Shown one piece after another: positions 41,825 to 51,476 of a stretch of DNA of 64,000 nt. Source of the DNA: Brevinema_A sp051647535 (GTDB taxonomy: Bacteria; Spirochaetota; Brevinematia; Brevinematales; Brevinemataceae); NCBI GenBank assembly GCA_051647535.1, contig JBOFEA010000015.1:1-64000 (forward strand), read 5' to 3'. The number at the start of each line of letters is the position of its first letter. The first letter of the stretch is position 1. Both the position numbers and the translations under genes were made by a program. Below the pieces are notes generated by a model, which saw only the letters and a list, made by a program, of their open reading frames with translations, was not told the origin of the DNA and did no database searches.

Positions 41825-43228
41825 ATGCGTTACCGTACATTCAAAGGAAAAACAAAACAAGAAGCATTTGCCCAACTGAACATTGAAAAGCAACATGATC
41901 CCGACCTCAAAGAAGCAAGACTAATAAAACATTCAGAAGAACAGGTTTCTTCGTTCATGGGTCTAAAAAAAGAAACCGTATACGAAATTGTAGTCGGAAT
42001 TCCCGAACATATTATTTCGGTATCAAAAACTCCCGAAAAAACAAAATCTTTATCTTCCAGAACATCCACTAAAGAGAATTCGAAATTCAGTTCTATTGAA
42101 CAAAATGTTATCAAAAAAAGATATAATCCGGAAATTCAAGAAACTTTATTTGCGTTAGAAAATGTTTCTCGTGTTGCTGAACAAATTTCTCAATTGGAGC
42201 ATTCTCAAAAACGTACGGCAACTGCTTCAAAAAAAAATGGAACGGTTTCTTCGATTCCATTAGGAACAGCTCATAAAAAAATTCAAGAATTTGATCAATT
42301 GAAAGGCGAATTAAACTCTATTAAAAGTGAAGTACAGAATATACAAAATTTATTATTTTCACACATGCAGACAACAAAATCAACTTCATTTCAAAATCAA
42401 GTAATTGAACAAATTCAAGAAGAACAAAGCCTTCCTAATGATTATGAAATTTATAAACAGCATCTTCGTTGGATAGAACATTATTTAAGTGAAAGAGAAT
42501 TTTCACCATTCTTTATTGAAGAACTAAAGCAAGAACTTCAGAAATATGAAGAATTATTAAAAAATAAGAACGAAATTATTCAATTTACAAAGCAAATGTT
42601 ATTAAATAACATTCCGGTTTCTTCAATCAATTTAGATAATTATCAATTTGGTAATACTGTTATTTTTATAGGTTCAACTGGAGTCGGTAAAACAAGCTCT
42701 ATTGTCAAACTAGCAGCTCATCTTGCATTAATGAGAAAAAAATCTTTTCGATTTATCTCCATTGATCGATATAAAGTAGGTGGCGAAACTCAATTGGAAA
42801 AGCTCGCCGAATATATGAAAGCTGATTTTCATGCTATCAATCGACAAGAAGAATTTTTTGAATTATTAGAAGATCACTCAAAAGATTTTACATTTATTGA
42901 TACTGCAGGAAAAAGTCCAAAAGAATTAATTGTCATTCAAGAATTAGCTCATTGGATTGACTTAATCAAAAATCATGTTAATATACATTTAGTAGTTAGT
43001 GCTTCAACAAAAACAACAGATTTAGAATATATTTTCGATTCATATTCATTAATTAATTATCATCATATTTTAATAACTAAATTAGATGAAACCAAAACTT
43101 ATGGTTCAGTATTGTCAATTGCATATAAATACAAAAAACCTTTTTCATTTTTGACAGACGGGCAAGAGATTCCTCAAGATTTTGCAATAGCAAATATAGC
43201 TGGCTTAATTGACGATGCATTGGCATAA
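41825..43228 (+). CDS. flhF: Flagellar SRP-type GTPase FlhF
   Basis: GTPase of the SRP family that marks the position of new flagella. The N-terminal B domain is charged and low-complexity (residues ~1-190), followed by helices and the NG domain. G motifs: IGSTGVGKTSSIVKLAAHLA (P-loop), RYKVGGETQLEKLAEYM, DTAGKSP and TKLDET. 467 aa is within range for FlhF. AGG-type Shine-Dalgarno (CGAGG) lies 5 bases before the ATG. flhG follows after 16 bp; the two proteins act together. Confidence 0.95.
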   Translation: MRYRTFKGKTKQEAFAQLNIEKQHDPDLKEARLIKHSEEQVSSFMGLKKETVYEIVVGIPEHIISVSKTPEKTKSLSSRTSTKENSKFSSIEQNVIKKRYNPEIQETLFALENVSRVAEQISQLEHSQKRTATASKKNGTVSSIPLGTAHKKIQEFDQLKGELNSIKSEVQNIQNLLFSHMQTTKSTSFQNQVIEQIQEEQSLPNDYEIYKQHLRWIEHYLSEREFSPFFIEELKQELQKYEELLKNKNEIIQFTKQMLLNNIPVSSINLDNYQFGNTVIFIGSTGVGKTSSIVKLAAHLALMRKKSFRFISIDRYKVGGETQLEKLAEYMKADFHAINRQEEFFELLEDHSKDFTFIDTAGKSPKELIVIQELAHWIDLIKNHVNIHLVVSASTKTTDLEYIFDSYSLINYHHILITKLDETKTYGSVLSIAYKYKKPFSFLTDGQEIPQDFAIANIAGLIDDALA

Positions 43229-43244
43229 AAAGGAGTATTAAGAC

Positions 43245-44135
43245 ATGGGTATACTTGGATCTGATCAAGCTGAAGGGTTAAGAAGAATCATGGAACAAGA
43301 TAATTCTCGAACTCGTATTATTACAGTGACATCCGGAAAAGGTGGCGTAGGAAAAAGTAATTTTGCATTAAATTTAGCAATCACTTTAGCAAATATGAAA
43401 GATGGCAACGGATATCATCCTAAGCGAGTTATTCTTATGGATGCTGATTTAGGATTAGCTAATATTAATGTGTTATTAGGACTGATACCCAAAGCCAATC
43501 TTTATCATGTACTAAAAGGACAGAAAACTCTACAAGAAATTATTATACCTACATCATTTGGAATAGATTTAATTGCCGGAGCATCAGGACTTAGTCAATT
43601 AGCAAATCTAGAAGAATCAGAACGTATAAATTTTATTACAAGTTTATTACAATTAAATTATGCTGATTTCTTAATTATAGATACAGCTGCCGGTGTTTCT
43701 TCTAATGTGACACAGTTTGCGGCAATTTCTCATGAAACTATTGTAGTTACTACTCCGGAACCTACTTCCATCACAGATGCTTACGGTGTCATTAAGTCAA
43801 TTTCTCTAGAAAATGACTATATTCCCAGTTTAAAACTTGTGATTAATAGAGCTCAATCCCAACGAGAAGCTGAAAAAGTTGCTGGAAAAGTAATAGCAAT
43901 TACTAACCAATTTTTAAATATTAAATTAGAACCGTTAGGATTTATATTAGAAAATTCTTTGATACCTACTGCTGTAAGAAAGCAAATTCCATTTTGTGTA
44001 CTAAATCCTTCTAGCAATATTTCACTAAGTATAGAAAACATTGCTAGAAAAATTCTTAATATTGACCCTTTTACTCAGCAAAAAGCACCTGGTTGGAAAC
44101 AGTTATTAAATTATTTAATAGGAAGCAATTCTTAA
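43245..44135 (+). CDS. flhG: MinD-like ATPase FlhG
   Basis: MinD/ParA-type ATPase that limits flagellar number and stimulates FlhF. The deviant Walker A is TSGKGGVGKSNFALNLA. The N-terminal segment SDQAEGLRRIM matches the DQA-x-x-LR motif that activates the FlhF GTPase. Other blocks: VILMDADLGLANINVLLG and IIDTAAGVSSNVTQFA. 296 aa, normal length; AAGGAG precedes the ATG. Followed after 1 bp by an unknown exported protein. Confidence 0.95.
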   Translation: MGILGSDQAEGLRRIMEQDNSRTRIITVTSGKGGVGKSNFALNLAITLANMKDGNGYHPKRVILMDADLGLANINVLLGLIPKANLYHVLKGQKTLQEIIIPTSFGIDLIAGASGLSQLANLEESERINFITSLLQLNYADFLIIDTAAGVSSNVTQFAAISHETIVVTTPEPTSITDAYGVIKSISLENDYIPSLKLVINRAQSQREAEKVAGKVIAITNQFLNIKLEPLGFILENSLIPTAVRKQIPFCVLNPSSNISLSIENIARKILNIDPFTQQKAPGWKQLLNYLIGSNS

Positions 44136-44136
44136 A

Positions 44137-44700
44137 ATGAAATTTATGTTATGGATGATATTATCAAGTTTACCCATACTTTTTATATCAAATCTCTATG
44201 CGGAACCATTTTCGTTTTTGGATATTTCATTAGGGTTATCTAAAAATCAAATTATCTCTAACATACAAAATTCAGAGGATTTGATTCTCAAAACAGATGA
44301 CATATACAATCAATTAGTCTTAAATAATTCATATACTTTGGTTCTACAAGGAAAACCTAAACAATATCGTTTGATAGAAAATATCGTCATTGATTTTTTT
44401 GAAGAAAAAAGCTATCAAATTACTATCTTTTTCAATAAAAATTATATTTCTTTTTTAACATTATCACAAACTCTTGAAAAAAAATATGGAAAAGCTTCGG
44501 ATAGAAATGCAATTAAAGCATTCTGGAAAGGTAGTAATAATAATTCTTGCATATTAATATTAGAAGCTCCAGCAATAATTAAAATATTAGAAGAGACAGA
44601 AATGAATAAAGTACTTATGTCTCAACAGCAAAAAATAGAAAATCTTAAAGCGGATATTCCTATTAACAAACAAAGAACAAGAATTTTAAATGAATTATAA
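44137..44700 (+). CDS. Exported protein of unknown function, end of flagellar cluster
   Basis: 187 aa with a signal peptide (LWMILSSLPILFISNLYAEP) and a mixed alpha/beta body including FFEEKSYQITIFFNKNYISF and LEKKYGKASDRNAIKAFW. I do not recognise the family. It begins one base after the flhG stop with GGAAG upstream, so it is the last gene of the flagellar cluster and may have a periplasmic role in motility. The C-terminal ~35 residues are a charged helix. Ends in a strong terminator. Confidence 0.75.
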   Translation: MKFMLWMILSSLPILFISNLYAEPFSFLDISLGLSKNQIISNIQNSEDLILKTDDIYNQLVLNNSYTLVLQGKPKQYRLIENIVIDFFEEKSYQITIFFNKNYISFLTLSQTLEKKYGKASDRNAIKAFWKGSNNNSCILILEAPAIIKILEETEMNKVLMSQQQKIENLKADIPINKQRTRILNEL

Positions 44701-44733
44701 AAAAAAATCCTTATTAAATAAGGATTTTTTTTT
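44701..44733. terminator. Bidirectional terminator, flagellar cluster / opp operon
   Basis: ATCCTTATT (44707-44715) pairs with AATAAGGAT (44717-44725), flanked by A7 and T9 runs. It closes both the flagellar cluster and the convergent oppBCDF operon. Confidence 0.9.
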
Positions 44734-45706
44734 ATAATTCATTGGAGATAAGATTCTTATGATGAATACAAGCACATATATGATTTGATCCAACAGATTC
44801 CATAGGAGGATCAACTTGAAAACATTGTTGAGAAGCATACATACAACGAGGAGCAAACCGACAATGTAAGGGAGGATCAATAGGAGAAGTGATTTCACCT
44901 TTCAACTTAATTCTTTCAAAAGGGATATTCAAAGATGGGATAGCAATAGCTGACAATAAAGCTTGAGTATATGGATGCTTAGGAGAAGCAAATAGCTGTT
45001 CAGAAGCGGCTTTTTCAACAACTTTACCTAAATACATCACCAATATTTCATCAGCAAAATGTTTAACAATAGAAAGATCATGAGTAATAAAAAAGTATGT
45101 TAATTTAAATTCTTCCTGAAGATCCTGCATCAAATTAAGAACTTGAGCTTGAATAGACACATCTAAAGAAGATACAGGCTCATCACAAACAATAAATTTT
45201 GGTTGCAAAACTAATGCTCTACCTATTCCGACTCTTTGACGTCGCCCTCCATCTAATTCATGAGGATAAGAGTTAATCAAACTTCGTGCTAATCCGACAG
45301 TATCCATAACTTTATGAATTTTTTCAGTCAATATACGACTATTTCTACGCTCAAAATCATTTACAATTAAAGGTTCGGCAATAGTTTCACCAACTGTCAT
45401 ACGAGGATTCAAAGAAGCGTAAGGATCTTGGAAAATAAGTTGCATATAGCGACGCATCCTCCGCATATCTTTGTGAGAAAGTTTTAAAATATCTTGTCCT
45501 TCAAATAAAATATGTCCTGCATCTGGTTCAATCAAACGGAGCAACAAACGACCAGTAGTTGATTTACCACATCCTGATTCACCGACAACACCTAGTGTTT
45601 TACCTTCCGGAATAGAAAAAGAAATATTATCAACGGCATGTACAATTCCATTAGGAGTTGGAAAATATTTTTTTAAATTATTAACCTCTATTAACAGTTT
45701 ACTCAT
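44732..45706 (-). CDS. oppF: Oligopeptide ABC transporter ATPase OppF
   Basis: ATP-binding subunit of a peptide importer. Walker A GESGCGKSTTGRLLL, signature here DGGRRQRVGIGRAL (usual S-GGQ replaced by DGGRRQR), Walker B FIVCDEPVSSLDVS, His-loop THDLSIV. The C-terminal oligopeptide domain has CRFAPRCMYASQQC with the cysteine pattern typical of OppF/OppD; these may bind an iron-sulfur cluster. 324 aa. Overlaps oppD by 4 bp (ATGA) with GGAGG upstream. Last gene of oppBCDF. Confidence 0.95.
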   Translation of the reverse strand: MSKLLIEVNNLKKYFPTPNGIVHAVDNISFSIPEGKTLGVVGESGCGKSTTGRLLLRLIEPDAGHILFEGQDILKLSHKDMRRMRRYMQLIFQDPYASLNPRMTVGETIAEPLIVNDFERRNSRILTEKIHKVMDTVGLARSLINSYPHELDGGRRQRVGIGRALVLQPKFIVCDEPVSSLDVSIQAQVLNLMQDLQEEFKLTYFFITHDLSIVKHFADEILVMYLGKVVEKAASEQLFASPKHPYTQALLSAIAIPSLNIPFERIKLKGEITSPIDPPLHCRFAPRCMYASQQCFQVDPPMESVGSNHICACIHHKNLISNEL

Positions 45707-46698
45707 GACAAACCTCCAAGCTGTTTTTTAACCAAACCTTCATAAATTAAACACTGTACAACATGTTCATTACCGATAGACGTTGTAATAGGAGACTGGT
45801 GACTGCATGATTCATTTGCATAAGGACAGCGAGGATGAAAAATACATCCGGAAGGAAGGTTAATAGGATCAGGAGTAAGACCTTTAATAGGATTTAACCG
45901 CCGGACATTGTGAGCAAGATTAGGAATTGAACCAAATAACCCTTCCGTATAAGGATGTTTAGGATTATTAAAAATATCCTGTACGGTTCCGTATTCGGCA
46001 ATTTTACCTGCATACATAATAGCTACATAATCACACACATGAGCAACAACACCTAGATCATGAGTAATAAGAATCATAGCTGTATTCAGTTCTTTTTGAA
46101 GTTCCTGCATCAATTCCAGTACTTGAGCTTGAATCGTGACATCTAAAGCAGTTGTAGGCTCGTCTGCAATAATAAGCTTAGGATTACACGCCAATGCCAT
46201 TGCGATAACTACACGTTGTTTCATACCGCCTGAAAATTGGTGTGGAAAATCATACATACGTTGTTTTGGTATTCCTACCAACTCCAACATTTCTTCTGCT
46301 CTTTTTATAGATCCTTCGTTGGAAAGATTTTGATGCACATGTATTACTTCTACGATTTGTTCACCTATTGTCATTACAGGATTTAAAGAAGTCATAGGAT
46401 CCTGAAAAATCATTGAAATCTGCCCGCCTCGAACAGCTCGTATATCTTCATCAGACATTGATAAAATATCTGTACCTAAAAAGTTTATACTACCGGAAAC
46501 AATCCGTCCCTGAGATTTTGAAATAAGACGCATAATACTCAATGCTGTTGTTGTTTTACCGGCTCCTGTTTCACCGACTAACCCAAAGGTTTCACCGGCT
46601 CGAACAACCAAATTTAATCCATTAACAGCATGAACAATCCCTAATTCGGAATTATATTCAACACAAAGATCTTTAATTTCTAATACAACTTCATTCAT
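45703..46698 (-). CDS. oppD: Oligopeptide ABC transporter ATPase OppD
   Basis: Second ATP-binding subunit. Walker A is GETGAGKTTTALSIM, the signature FSGGMKQRVVIAMAL, Walker B LIIADEPTTALDV and the His-loop THDLGVVAHVCDY. The C-terminal domain ends CIFHPRCPYANESC. 331 aa. AAGGAG precedes the ATG and oppC ends 10 bp upstream. Works as a heterodimer with OppF. Confidence 0.95.
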   Translation of the reverse strand: MNEVVLEIKDLCVEYNSELGIVHAVNGLNLVVRAGETFGLVGETGAGKTTTALSIMRLISKSQGRIVSGSINFLGTDILSMSDEDIRAVRGGQISMIFQDPMTSLNPVMTIGEQIVEVIHVHQNLSNEGSIKRAEEMLELVGIPKQRMYDFPHQFSGGMKQRVVIAMALACNPKLIIADEPTTALDVTIQAQVLELMQELQKELNTAMILITHDLGVVAHVCDYVAIMYAGKIAEYGTVQDIFNNPKHPYTEGLFGSIPNLAHNVRRLNPIKGLTPDPINLPSGCIFHPRCPYANESCSHQSPITTSIGNEHVVQCLIYEGLVKKQLGGLS

Positions 46699-46707
46699 AA
46701 CATCTCC

Positions 46708-47808
46708 TTATTTCAACCGAGGATCCAAAGCATCACGCAATCCGTCACCTAATAAATTTAAAGACAAAATAGATAACATAATTGCAACACCCGGATACGT
46801 TGTGACACCAGGAGCGTTTCTCATAAAGTTCCGACCACCAGCAAGCATTGATCCCCACTCCGGATCCGGAGGCTGAATACCCAAACCAATAAAACTCAGT
46901 CCGGCAATATTAAGAATTGCACTGGCAACTCCTAAGGTTCCTTGTACAATAATAGGAGACAAAACATTAGGAATAACATGTTTAATAATAATATAAATGT
47001 CATTAGCTCCAATAGCATGTGCAGCTTCAATAAATTCCTGACTGCGAATAGAAAGTACAGAAGCTCTAACAATTCTTGAATAAATAGGAATTGTTGAAAT
47101 AGACAACGCAATAACCAAATTAGGCAAACTTGGTCCTAACGCAGACACAACAGCAATTGAAAGAAGAATAGAAGGAATTGCTAAAAACACATCCATAATC
47201 CTCATAACCAAATTATCAAGCCATCCACCAAAATATCCTGCTACCGCACCAAGAAATCCACCAATCATAATAGAAATAAAAACTGAAATAAAACCTATAG
47301 ATAATGAAATACGTGTTCCATGAACAATACGAGCAAAAATATCTCTGCCCAAATCATCTGTTCCCAACCAATGAGCCCAGCTTACTCCTTGAAATGCTTG
47401 AGAAAGATTTTGTTTAATAACGACTTCTTCATAATTTGCAATAAAGTCTGCATAGACAGCTATCAAGGCTAAACAAATAAGTATAATAAAACCTATTACT
47501 GCCATAGTATTTCTTTTTAATTGAGAGACAATAGATTTCAATTGCGAGCCAAACATATAAGAAAAAAGAATATTCATAAATACGACAACTAACAACACAC
47601 GAGCTGTCAATGCTGTAAAATGAAAAACTTTCGCAAACAAATTAATATTTCCATTAACAGTTTGAAACGCAAGAACACCATAATTCATTACCAGATCAAA
47701 AGATATTATAAAAAAACTAATCCCGCAAAAAATACAAAAAGCTTTATAAACAATAGGATTTTTGATTATTTGTTGAATAAAATTTTCCGAGTGATTCAAT
47801 TCGCTCAT
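46708..47808 (-). CDS. oppC: Oligopeptide ABC transporter permease OppC
   Basis: Membrane subunit with about six or seven spans. The N-terminal ~75 residues form an extra two-helix extension not seen in short OppC proteins. HWLGTDDLGRDIFARIVHG, and the EAA-type loop EAAHAIGANDIYIIIKHVIPN, identify the family. The C-terminus LLGDGLRDALDPRLK is classic OppC. 366 aa, longer than the usual ~300. AAGGAG precedes the ATG. Confidence 0.95.
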   Translation of the reverse strand: MSELNHSENFIQQIIKNPIVYKAFCIFCGISFFIISFDLVMNYGVLAFQTVNGNINLFAKVFHFTALTARVLLVVVFMNILFSYMFGSQLKSIVSQLKRNTMAVIGFIILICLALIAVYADFIANYEEVVIKQNLSQAFQGVSWAHWLGTDDLGRDIFARIVHGTRISLSIGFISVFISIMIGGFLGAVAGYFGGWLDNLVMRIMDVFLAIPSILLSIAVVSALGPSLPNLVIALSISTIPIYSRIVRASVLSIRSQEFIEAAHAIGANDIYIIIKHVIPNVLSPIIVQGTLGVASAILNIAGLSFIGLGIQPPDPEWGSMLAGGRNFMRNAPGVTTYPGVAIMLSILSLNLLGDGLRDALDPRLK

Positions 47809-47822
47809 AAAACTCTCCTTGA

Positions 47823-48764
47823 TTATTTATAACGTGATTTAATTCTAGGATCAGCAAAAGCATACATAATATCAACAATTAAATTCACTATACTAAATGC
47901 TATCGCTAAAAAGATGACAACACCCATAACTCGAGGTGTATCCTTCTGCCTTATGGCCTCTACCAACAAACGTCCTACTCCCGGCCAAGAAAATACAGTT
48001 TCAGTTAAAATAGCACCGCCCAATAAGGTACCAAATTGAATTCCTATTACAGTAATAATAGGAATTAAAGCATTTTTTAATGCATGGCGAAAAATAACAG
48101 TATGTTCATCCAATCCTTTAGCACGAGCAGTTTGTATATAATCTTGTCTAATAACATCAAGCATTGAGGATCGAGTCATACGAGTAATAATTGCTGCCGA
48201 CATAATCCCTAAACTGAAAGTCGGTAAAATAAGAGCTTTAAAGCCATTCCAAGAAAATGAAGGTTGACCAACTGCAGGAAGTAAATGCCATTTTAATGAA
48301 AATTGTAGAATAAGCATTAATCCCAACCAAAACACCGGCATAGAAACTCCTATTAGTGTAAGAAGCATGATACCGCTGTCCCATAATGAATATTGCTTAA
48401 CAGCCGTAAATACCCCAATAGGAATCGCAATAATAACCGCCAAAAATATAGCAAAAACTGTCAACACAAGTGTATTTGGAAAACGAGACCAAATTTCCTG
48501 AGCTACTAAAACATTACTTGTATAAGAACGTCCTAAATTTCCTTGGACAGCCATTGAAATATATTGAAAATATTGAATAATAAACGGTTTATCCAACCCT
48601 AATTCCTTTCTTTTTGCATCTAAGGCTTCCGGTGACGCACTTTCTCCCAAAATAAGCTGAGCCGGATCTCCCGGAGTCATTGACATGATAGAAAACACAA
48701 CAAAAGATATTCCTAAGATAACAGGAATCAACATTAAAAATCTATTCATAACATATCTTATCAT
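47823..48764 (-). CDS. oppB: Oligopeptide ABC transporter permease OppB
   Basis: First gene of the oppBCDF operon. 313 aa with six spans; family start YVMNRFLMLIPVILGISFVVF, then MTPGDPAQLILGE, the EAA loop TARAKGLDEHTVIFRHALKN and the end IVDIMYAFADPRIK. AGGAG lies 6 bases before the ATG. The solute-binding proteins of the system are not in this operon; two candidates are at 8.2-11.3 kb. Confidence 0.95.
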   Translation of the reverse strand: MIRYVMNRFLMLIPVILGISFVVFSIMSMTPGDPAQLILGESASPEALDAKRKELGLDKPFIIQYFQYISMAVQGNLGRSYTSNVLVAQEIWSRFPNTLVLTVFAIFLAVIIAIPIGVFTAVKQYSLWDSGIMLLTLIGVSMPVFWLGLMLILQFSLKWHLLPAVGQPSFSWNGFKALILPTFSLGIMSAAIITRMTRSSMLDVIRQDYIQTARAKGLDEHTVIFRHALKNALIPIITVIGIQFGTLLGGAILTETVFSWPGVGRLLVEAIRQKDTPRVMGVVIFLAIAFSIVNLIVDIMYAFADPRIKSRYK

Positions 48765-48856
48765 AGAAATCTCCTAACTAAAATATAACCTTATTCAAAC
48801 TGTGATAATTTTTTATAAATAAACATTTCTAATAGCAAAAAATCACCAATAGAATA

Positions 48857-49450
48857 TTAAAATAAATTCTGAACTAAAAAAAACGGATACGAAAACAATA
48901 ACGCCACTGTTTCACGAAACGCAATAGGAAACATTTTTAATAAAGGAAGCGGAACTCTATCGCTTTCTATATATTGCGAATTTGGAAGATTGTAATACCA
49001 TGCATACATTTTTATTCTCGGAAGATGATAGGCTTGGGAAATAAAAATAGGACTTGTATCAAAATTCCGAAGCAGTTTTTTAGTATTAGCTACCGTTGCC
49101 ATCGTATTAAATCCGTTAGTATCTTCTATAATATATTTTTGAGATATTCCAGCGTTTAATAGAAAGTTCTTCATTACCTGAACTTCTTCCTTTCTACCGC
49201 TGATAGCTAATGATGGTACTGTATTATAGTTTAATTGAACAAAATTCCACACTTCCAATGCCTTATTCAAACGCTTTTCCAACGCCAAAACCGGTACACC
49301 ATCATATTGAAATCCTGCTCCCAATATAACAATTAGTTTAGAAGAATGTATAGATTTTGTTTTTGGATTATATAACGTTATAAAAGTCATCAACACAATA
49401 AAAACGCTCAATGTTAAACTACATGCAACAATTATGATTTTTAATTTCAT
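48857..49450 (-). CDS. DUF218 / SanA-ElyC family membrane protein
   Basis: 197 aa with one N-terminal membrane helix (IIVACSLTLSVFIVLMTFITL) and a DUF218 domain: LIVILGAGFQYDGVPVLALEKRL, then ISGRKEEVQVMKNFL and FISQAYHLPRIKMYAWY. Relatives such as SanA and ElyC affect envelope integrity and peptidoglycan or antigen synthesis, by unknown chemistry. It lies alone after the opp operon on the same strand, 92 bp upstream of it. Confidence 0.85.
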   Translation of the reverse strand: MKLKIIIVACSLTLSVFIVLMTFITLYNPKTKSIHSSKLIVILGAGFQYDGVPVLALEKRLNKALEVWNFVQLNYNTVPSLAISGRKEEVQVMKNFLLNAGISQKYIIEDTNGFNTMATVANTKKLLRNFDTSPIFISQAYHLPRIKMYAWYYNLPNSQYIESDRVPLPLLKMFPIAFRETVALLFSYPFFLVQNLF

Positions 49451-49714
49451 ACATTATTATAACTTAAATTATTATTAAAATCAAATATTACATTTTTTTT
49501 TATAATAACTTGTTTTCTTAATATAATTTTTATATAATTTAAAAAAGTGCCGATATAAAATTAATAAAATAAAAAAAATTATTAAAAGTAAGGAGTGTTT
49601 GTAAACTTCAAAAAATACTTCCAAGAAATAACATATTAATACAAAAAATCACAAGGATGTAATTTTGATATTAGTATCTTGGAATATAACCAATAAAAAC
49701 AAGCGAGGATATTA

Positions 49715-50215
49715 ATGTTTAAAAAAGGTTTGTCTGTATTTTACCCTTTTCATGGGGCAGGTCAAATCGTTGATATTGAGGAAAAGGAAGTCCTCGGTAA
49801 AACAAGAGAATATCTTATTATCGAATTCCCTCTAACCCATACAAAAGTTATGCTGCCGGTTGATAATGCCGAAAACAGCGGACTACGTCCTCTTGCAACG
49901 GAAAAAATGATCAAACAAAGTTTTGATTTATTAGCATCTGAAGGTCATGTTAACACTTTTGATTGGAAACAACGTTATAAACTGCATACGGAAATGATTA
50001 AATCAGGAAAAATTCTTGATATTGCTGAAGTCATACGTAATCTCCATAGAAGAAATATTGTTAAAGAACTTTCTTCAACAGAAAAAAAATTGTACAATGA
50101 TTCTTTGGATATGCTTTCTGGAGAAATCGCTGTTGTTCTGCAAAAAGATAGCGAAGATGTACGTAATGAAATTGAGTCTATTTTAAAAAAACATGCTCCT
50201 TCTGTTGAAGAATAA
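49715..50215 (+). CDS. CarD-family transcription regulator
   Basis: 166-aa CarD/CdnL protein that binds RNA polymerase beta subunit and stabilises open promoter complexes. The N-terminal Tudor-like RNAP-interaction domain is FYPFHGAGQIVDIEEKEVLG, with EYLIIEFPLTHTKVMLPVDN; the C-terminal helical DNA-binding domain follows (IRNLHRRNIVKELSSTEKK). AGCGAGG precedes the ATG. The 264-bp upstream gap is AT-rich with no strong consensus promoter. Single gene. Confidence 0.92.
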   Translation: MFKKGLSVFYPFHGAGQIVDIEEKEVLGKTREYLIIEFPLTHTKVMLPVDNAENSGLRPLATEKMIKQSFDLLASEGHVNTFDWKQRYKLHTEMIKSGKILDIAEVIRNLHRRNIVKELSSTEKKLYNDSLDMLSGEIAVVLQKDSEDVRNEIESILKKHAPSVEE

Positions 50216-50347
50216 TATTTTAGAAAATATGACTGTTGCATAGATACTAAGTACTATTAATATATGATATAGTTATGCAGAAAAACATACCATAATCAAC
50301 GTATTACTGGTATAAATACATATAATTAAAAAGGAGAGTTTACAGGT

Positions 50348-50980
50348 ATGCAACCGCCAAAATTATTACAAATCATATATGAATTCAAAATTGCCGTCAC
50401 TCAAAGAATTATAAATATACAAATTTCAGCTAAAATACAAAAATATTTTTGCAACAATATAACAAAATATAAAAATATACTAAAAAAAACATCATTAGCG
50501 GATAAGTCAACCTTATCAACTACAAAAACTCTGGCAATACATCCTCATAAAATAAAAGACAATAATTATAATATTGCCCTACCGCCATATCGCGAACATA
50601 ACATTCAAAACTATACACACCTAACGTTTCTTCCTCAATCAAGCGAACACACACTCCTTATATGGAATGAAGATTCGCAAAAAGATCATGAAATCAAAGC
50701 ATGGCAGATTAAAAGTTCTTCAGGATTAGACATTCTTCTACCGGCTTATGGTCGTTCTGCCTTTCTTGAAAATAAAGATATTTACCATTCCAAAATACAA
50801 CTGTTTAAAATTTTTCACAATAATGAAAAGATATTAATTAATGAAGCATATTTTGGTAATTCTTCCTACACAGATATTAATCAATGCACTAATGAGGAGT
50901 TGGCTAAACTAAAAATGATGTCTTTTCAACAACAAGGGAGATCATCTGATAATAATACAGCTCCGATAAGGAATAATTAA
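50348..50980 (+). CDS. Hypothetical protein upstream of ybeY
   Basis: 210 aa, no signal peptide. The first ~75 residues are basic and Lys/Ile/Thr-rich; the middle (HLTFLPQSSEHTLLIWNED, IKAWQIKSSSGLDILL) and the next ~60 residues look beta-rich and could be a distant DUF4912-like sugar-binding fold, but this is only an impression. The tail is Gln/Asn-rich. AAGGAG is 13 bases before the ATG. ybeY starts 1 bp after the stop, so the two are cotranscribed. Confidence 0.65.
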   Translation: MQPPKLLQIIYEFKIAVTQRIINIQISAKIQKYFCNNITKYKNILKKTSLADKSTLSTTKTLAIHPHKIKDNNYNIALPPYREHNIQNYTHLTFLPQSSEHTLLIWNEDSQKDHEIKAWQIKSSSGLDILLPAYGRSAFLENKDIYHSKIQLFKIFHNNEKILINEAYFGNSSYTDINQCTNEELAKLKMMSFQQQGRSSDNNTAPIRNN

Positions 50981-50981
50981 T

Positions 50982-51467
50982 ATGATAGAAATAATTATTG
51001 AAGACCATTTAGAATATCTTCAACCATCAGAATTATTTTTAACAGAATTAAAGACAGTTTTGGAACAAATATTACTTGAATATAAGCAGGATTATCGAGT
51101 ATGTTCATTATTTTTTTGTTCGGATAAATTTATCCACAATCTTAATAAAATATACAGAAAAAAAGATTATCCAACAGATGTGCTTTCTTTTTCGATCAAT
51201 GAAGGAGAAATTTTCCCGGAAACGATAACAGATATGCCTCTAGGAGATATCATTATTTCACTTGAAACAGCAAAAAAGCAGGCAAAAGAATTTCAAGTTT
51301 CATATGAGGAAGAAATTGCCCGCTTAACAATACATGGTTTATTACATTTATTAGGTTTTGACCATGAGATCAACGAAGAAGAGCATAAAAAGATGTTTGA
51401 TATCCAAGATAAATTAATGGATCGATTTATGCTTTCATATAACGGAAAAAACAGTTCTCATATATAA
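50982..51467 (+). CDS. ybeY: Endoribonuclease YbeY
   Basis: Zinc-dependent RNase that takes part in 16S rRNA 3' end maturation and ribosome quality control. The metal motif is HGLLHLLGFDHE with three His; the substrate-side motif is PTDVLSFS. 161 aa, normal. The gene follows the unknown protein after 1 bp and converges on the chemoreceptor gene, 9 bp away, without an obvious terminator. Confidence 0.94.
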   Translation: MIEIIIEDHLEYLQPSELFLTELKTVLEQILLEYKQDYRVCSLFFCSDKFIHNLNKIYRKKDYPTDVLSFSINEGEIFPETITDMPLGDIIISLETAKKQAKEFQVSYEEEIARLTIHGLLHLLGFDHEINEEEHKKMFDIQDKLMDRFMLSYNGKNSSHI

Positions 51468-51476
51468 AAATTCCAA

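Noticed and set aside
49451..49714. Leader peptide or riboswitch before the carD gene
   Set aside because: No convincing start, ribosome-binding site, stem set or known aptamer motif; reported only as an AT-rich gap.
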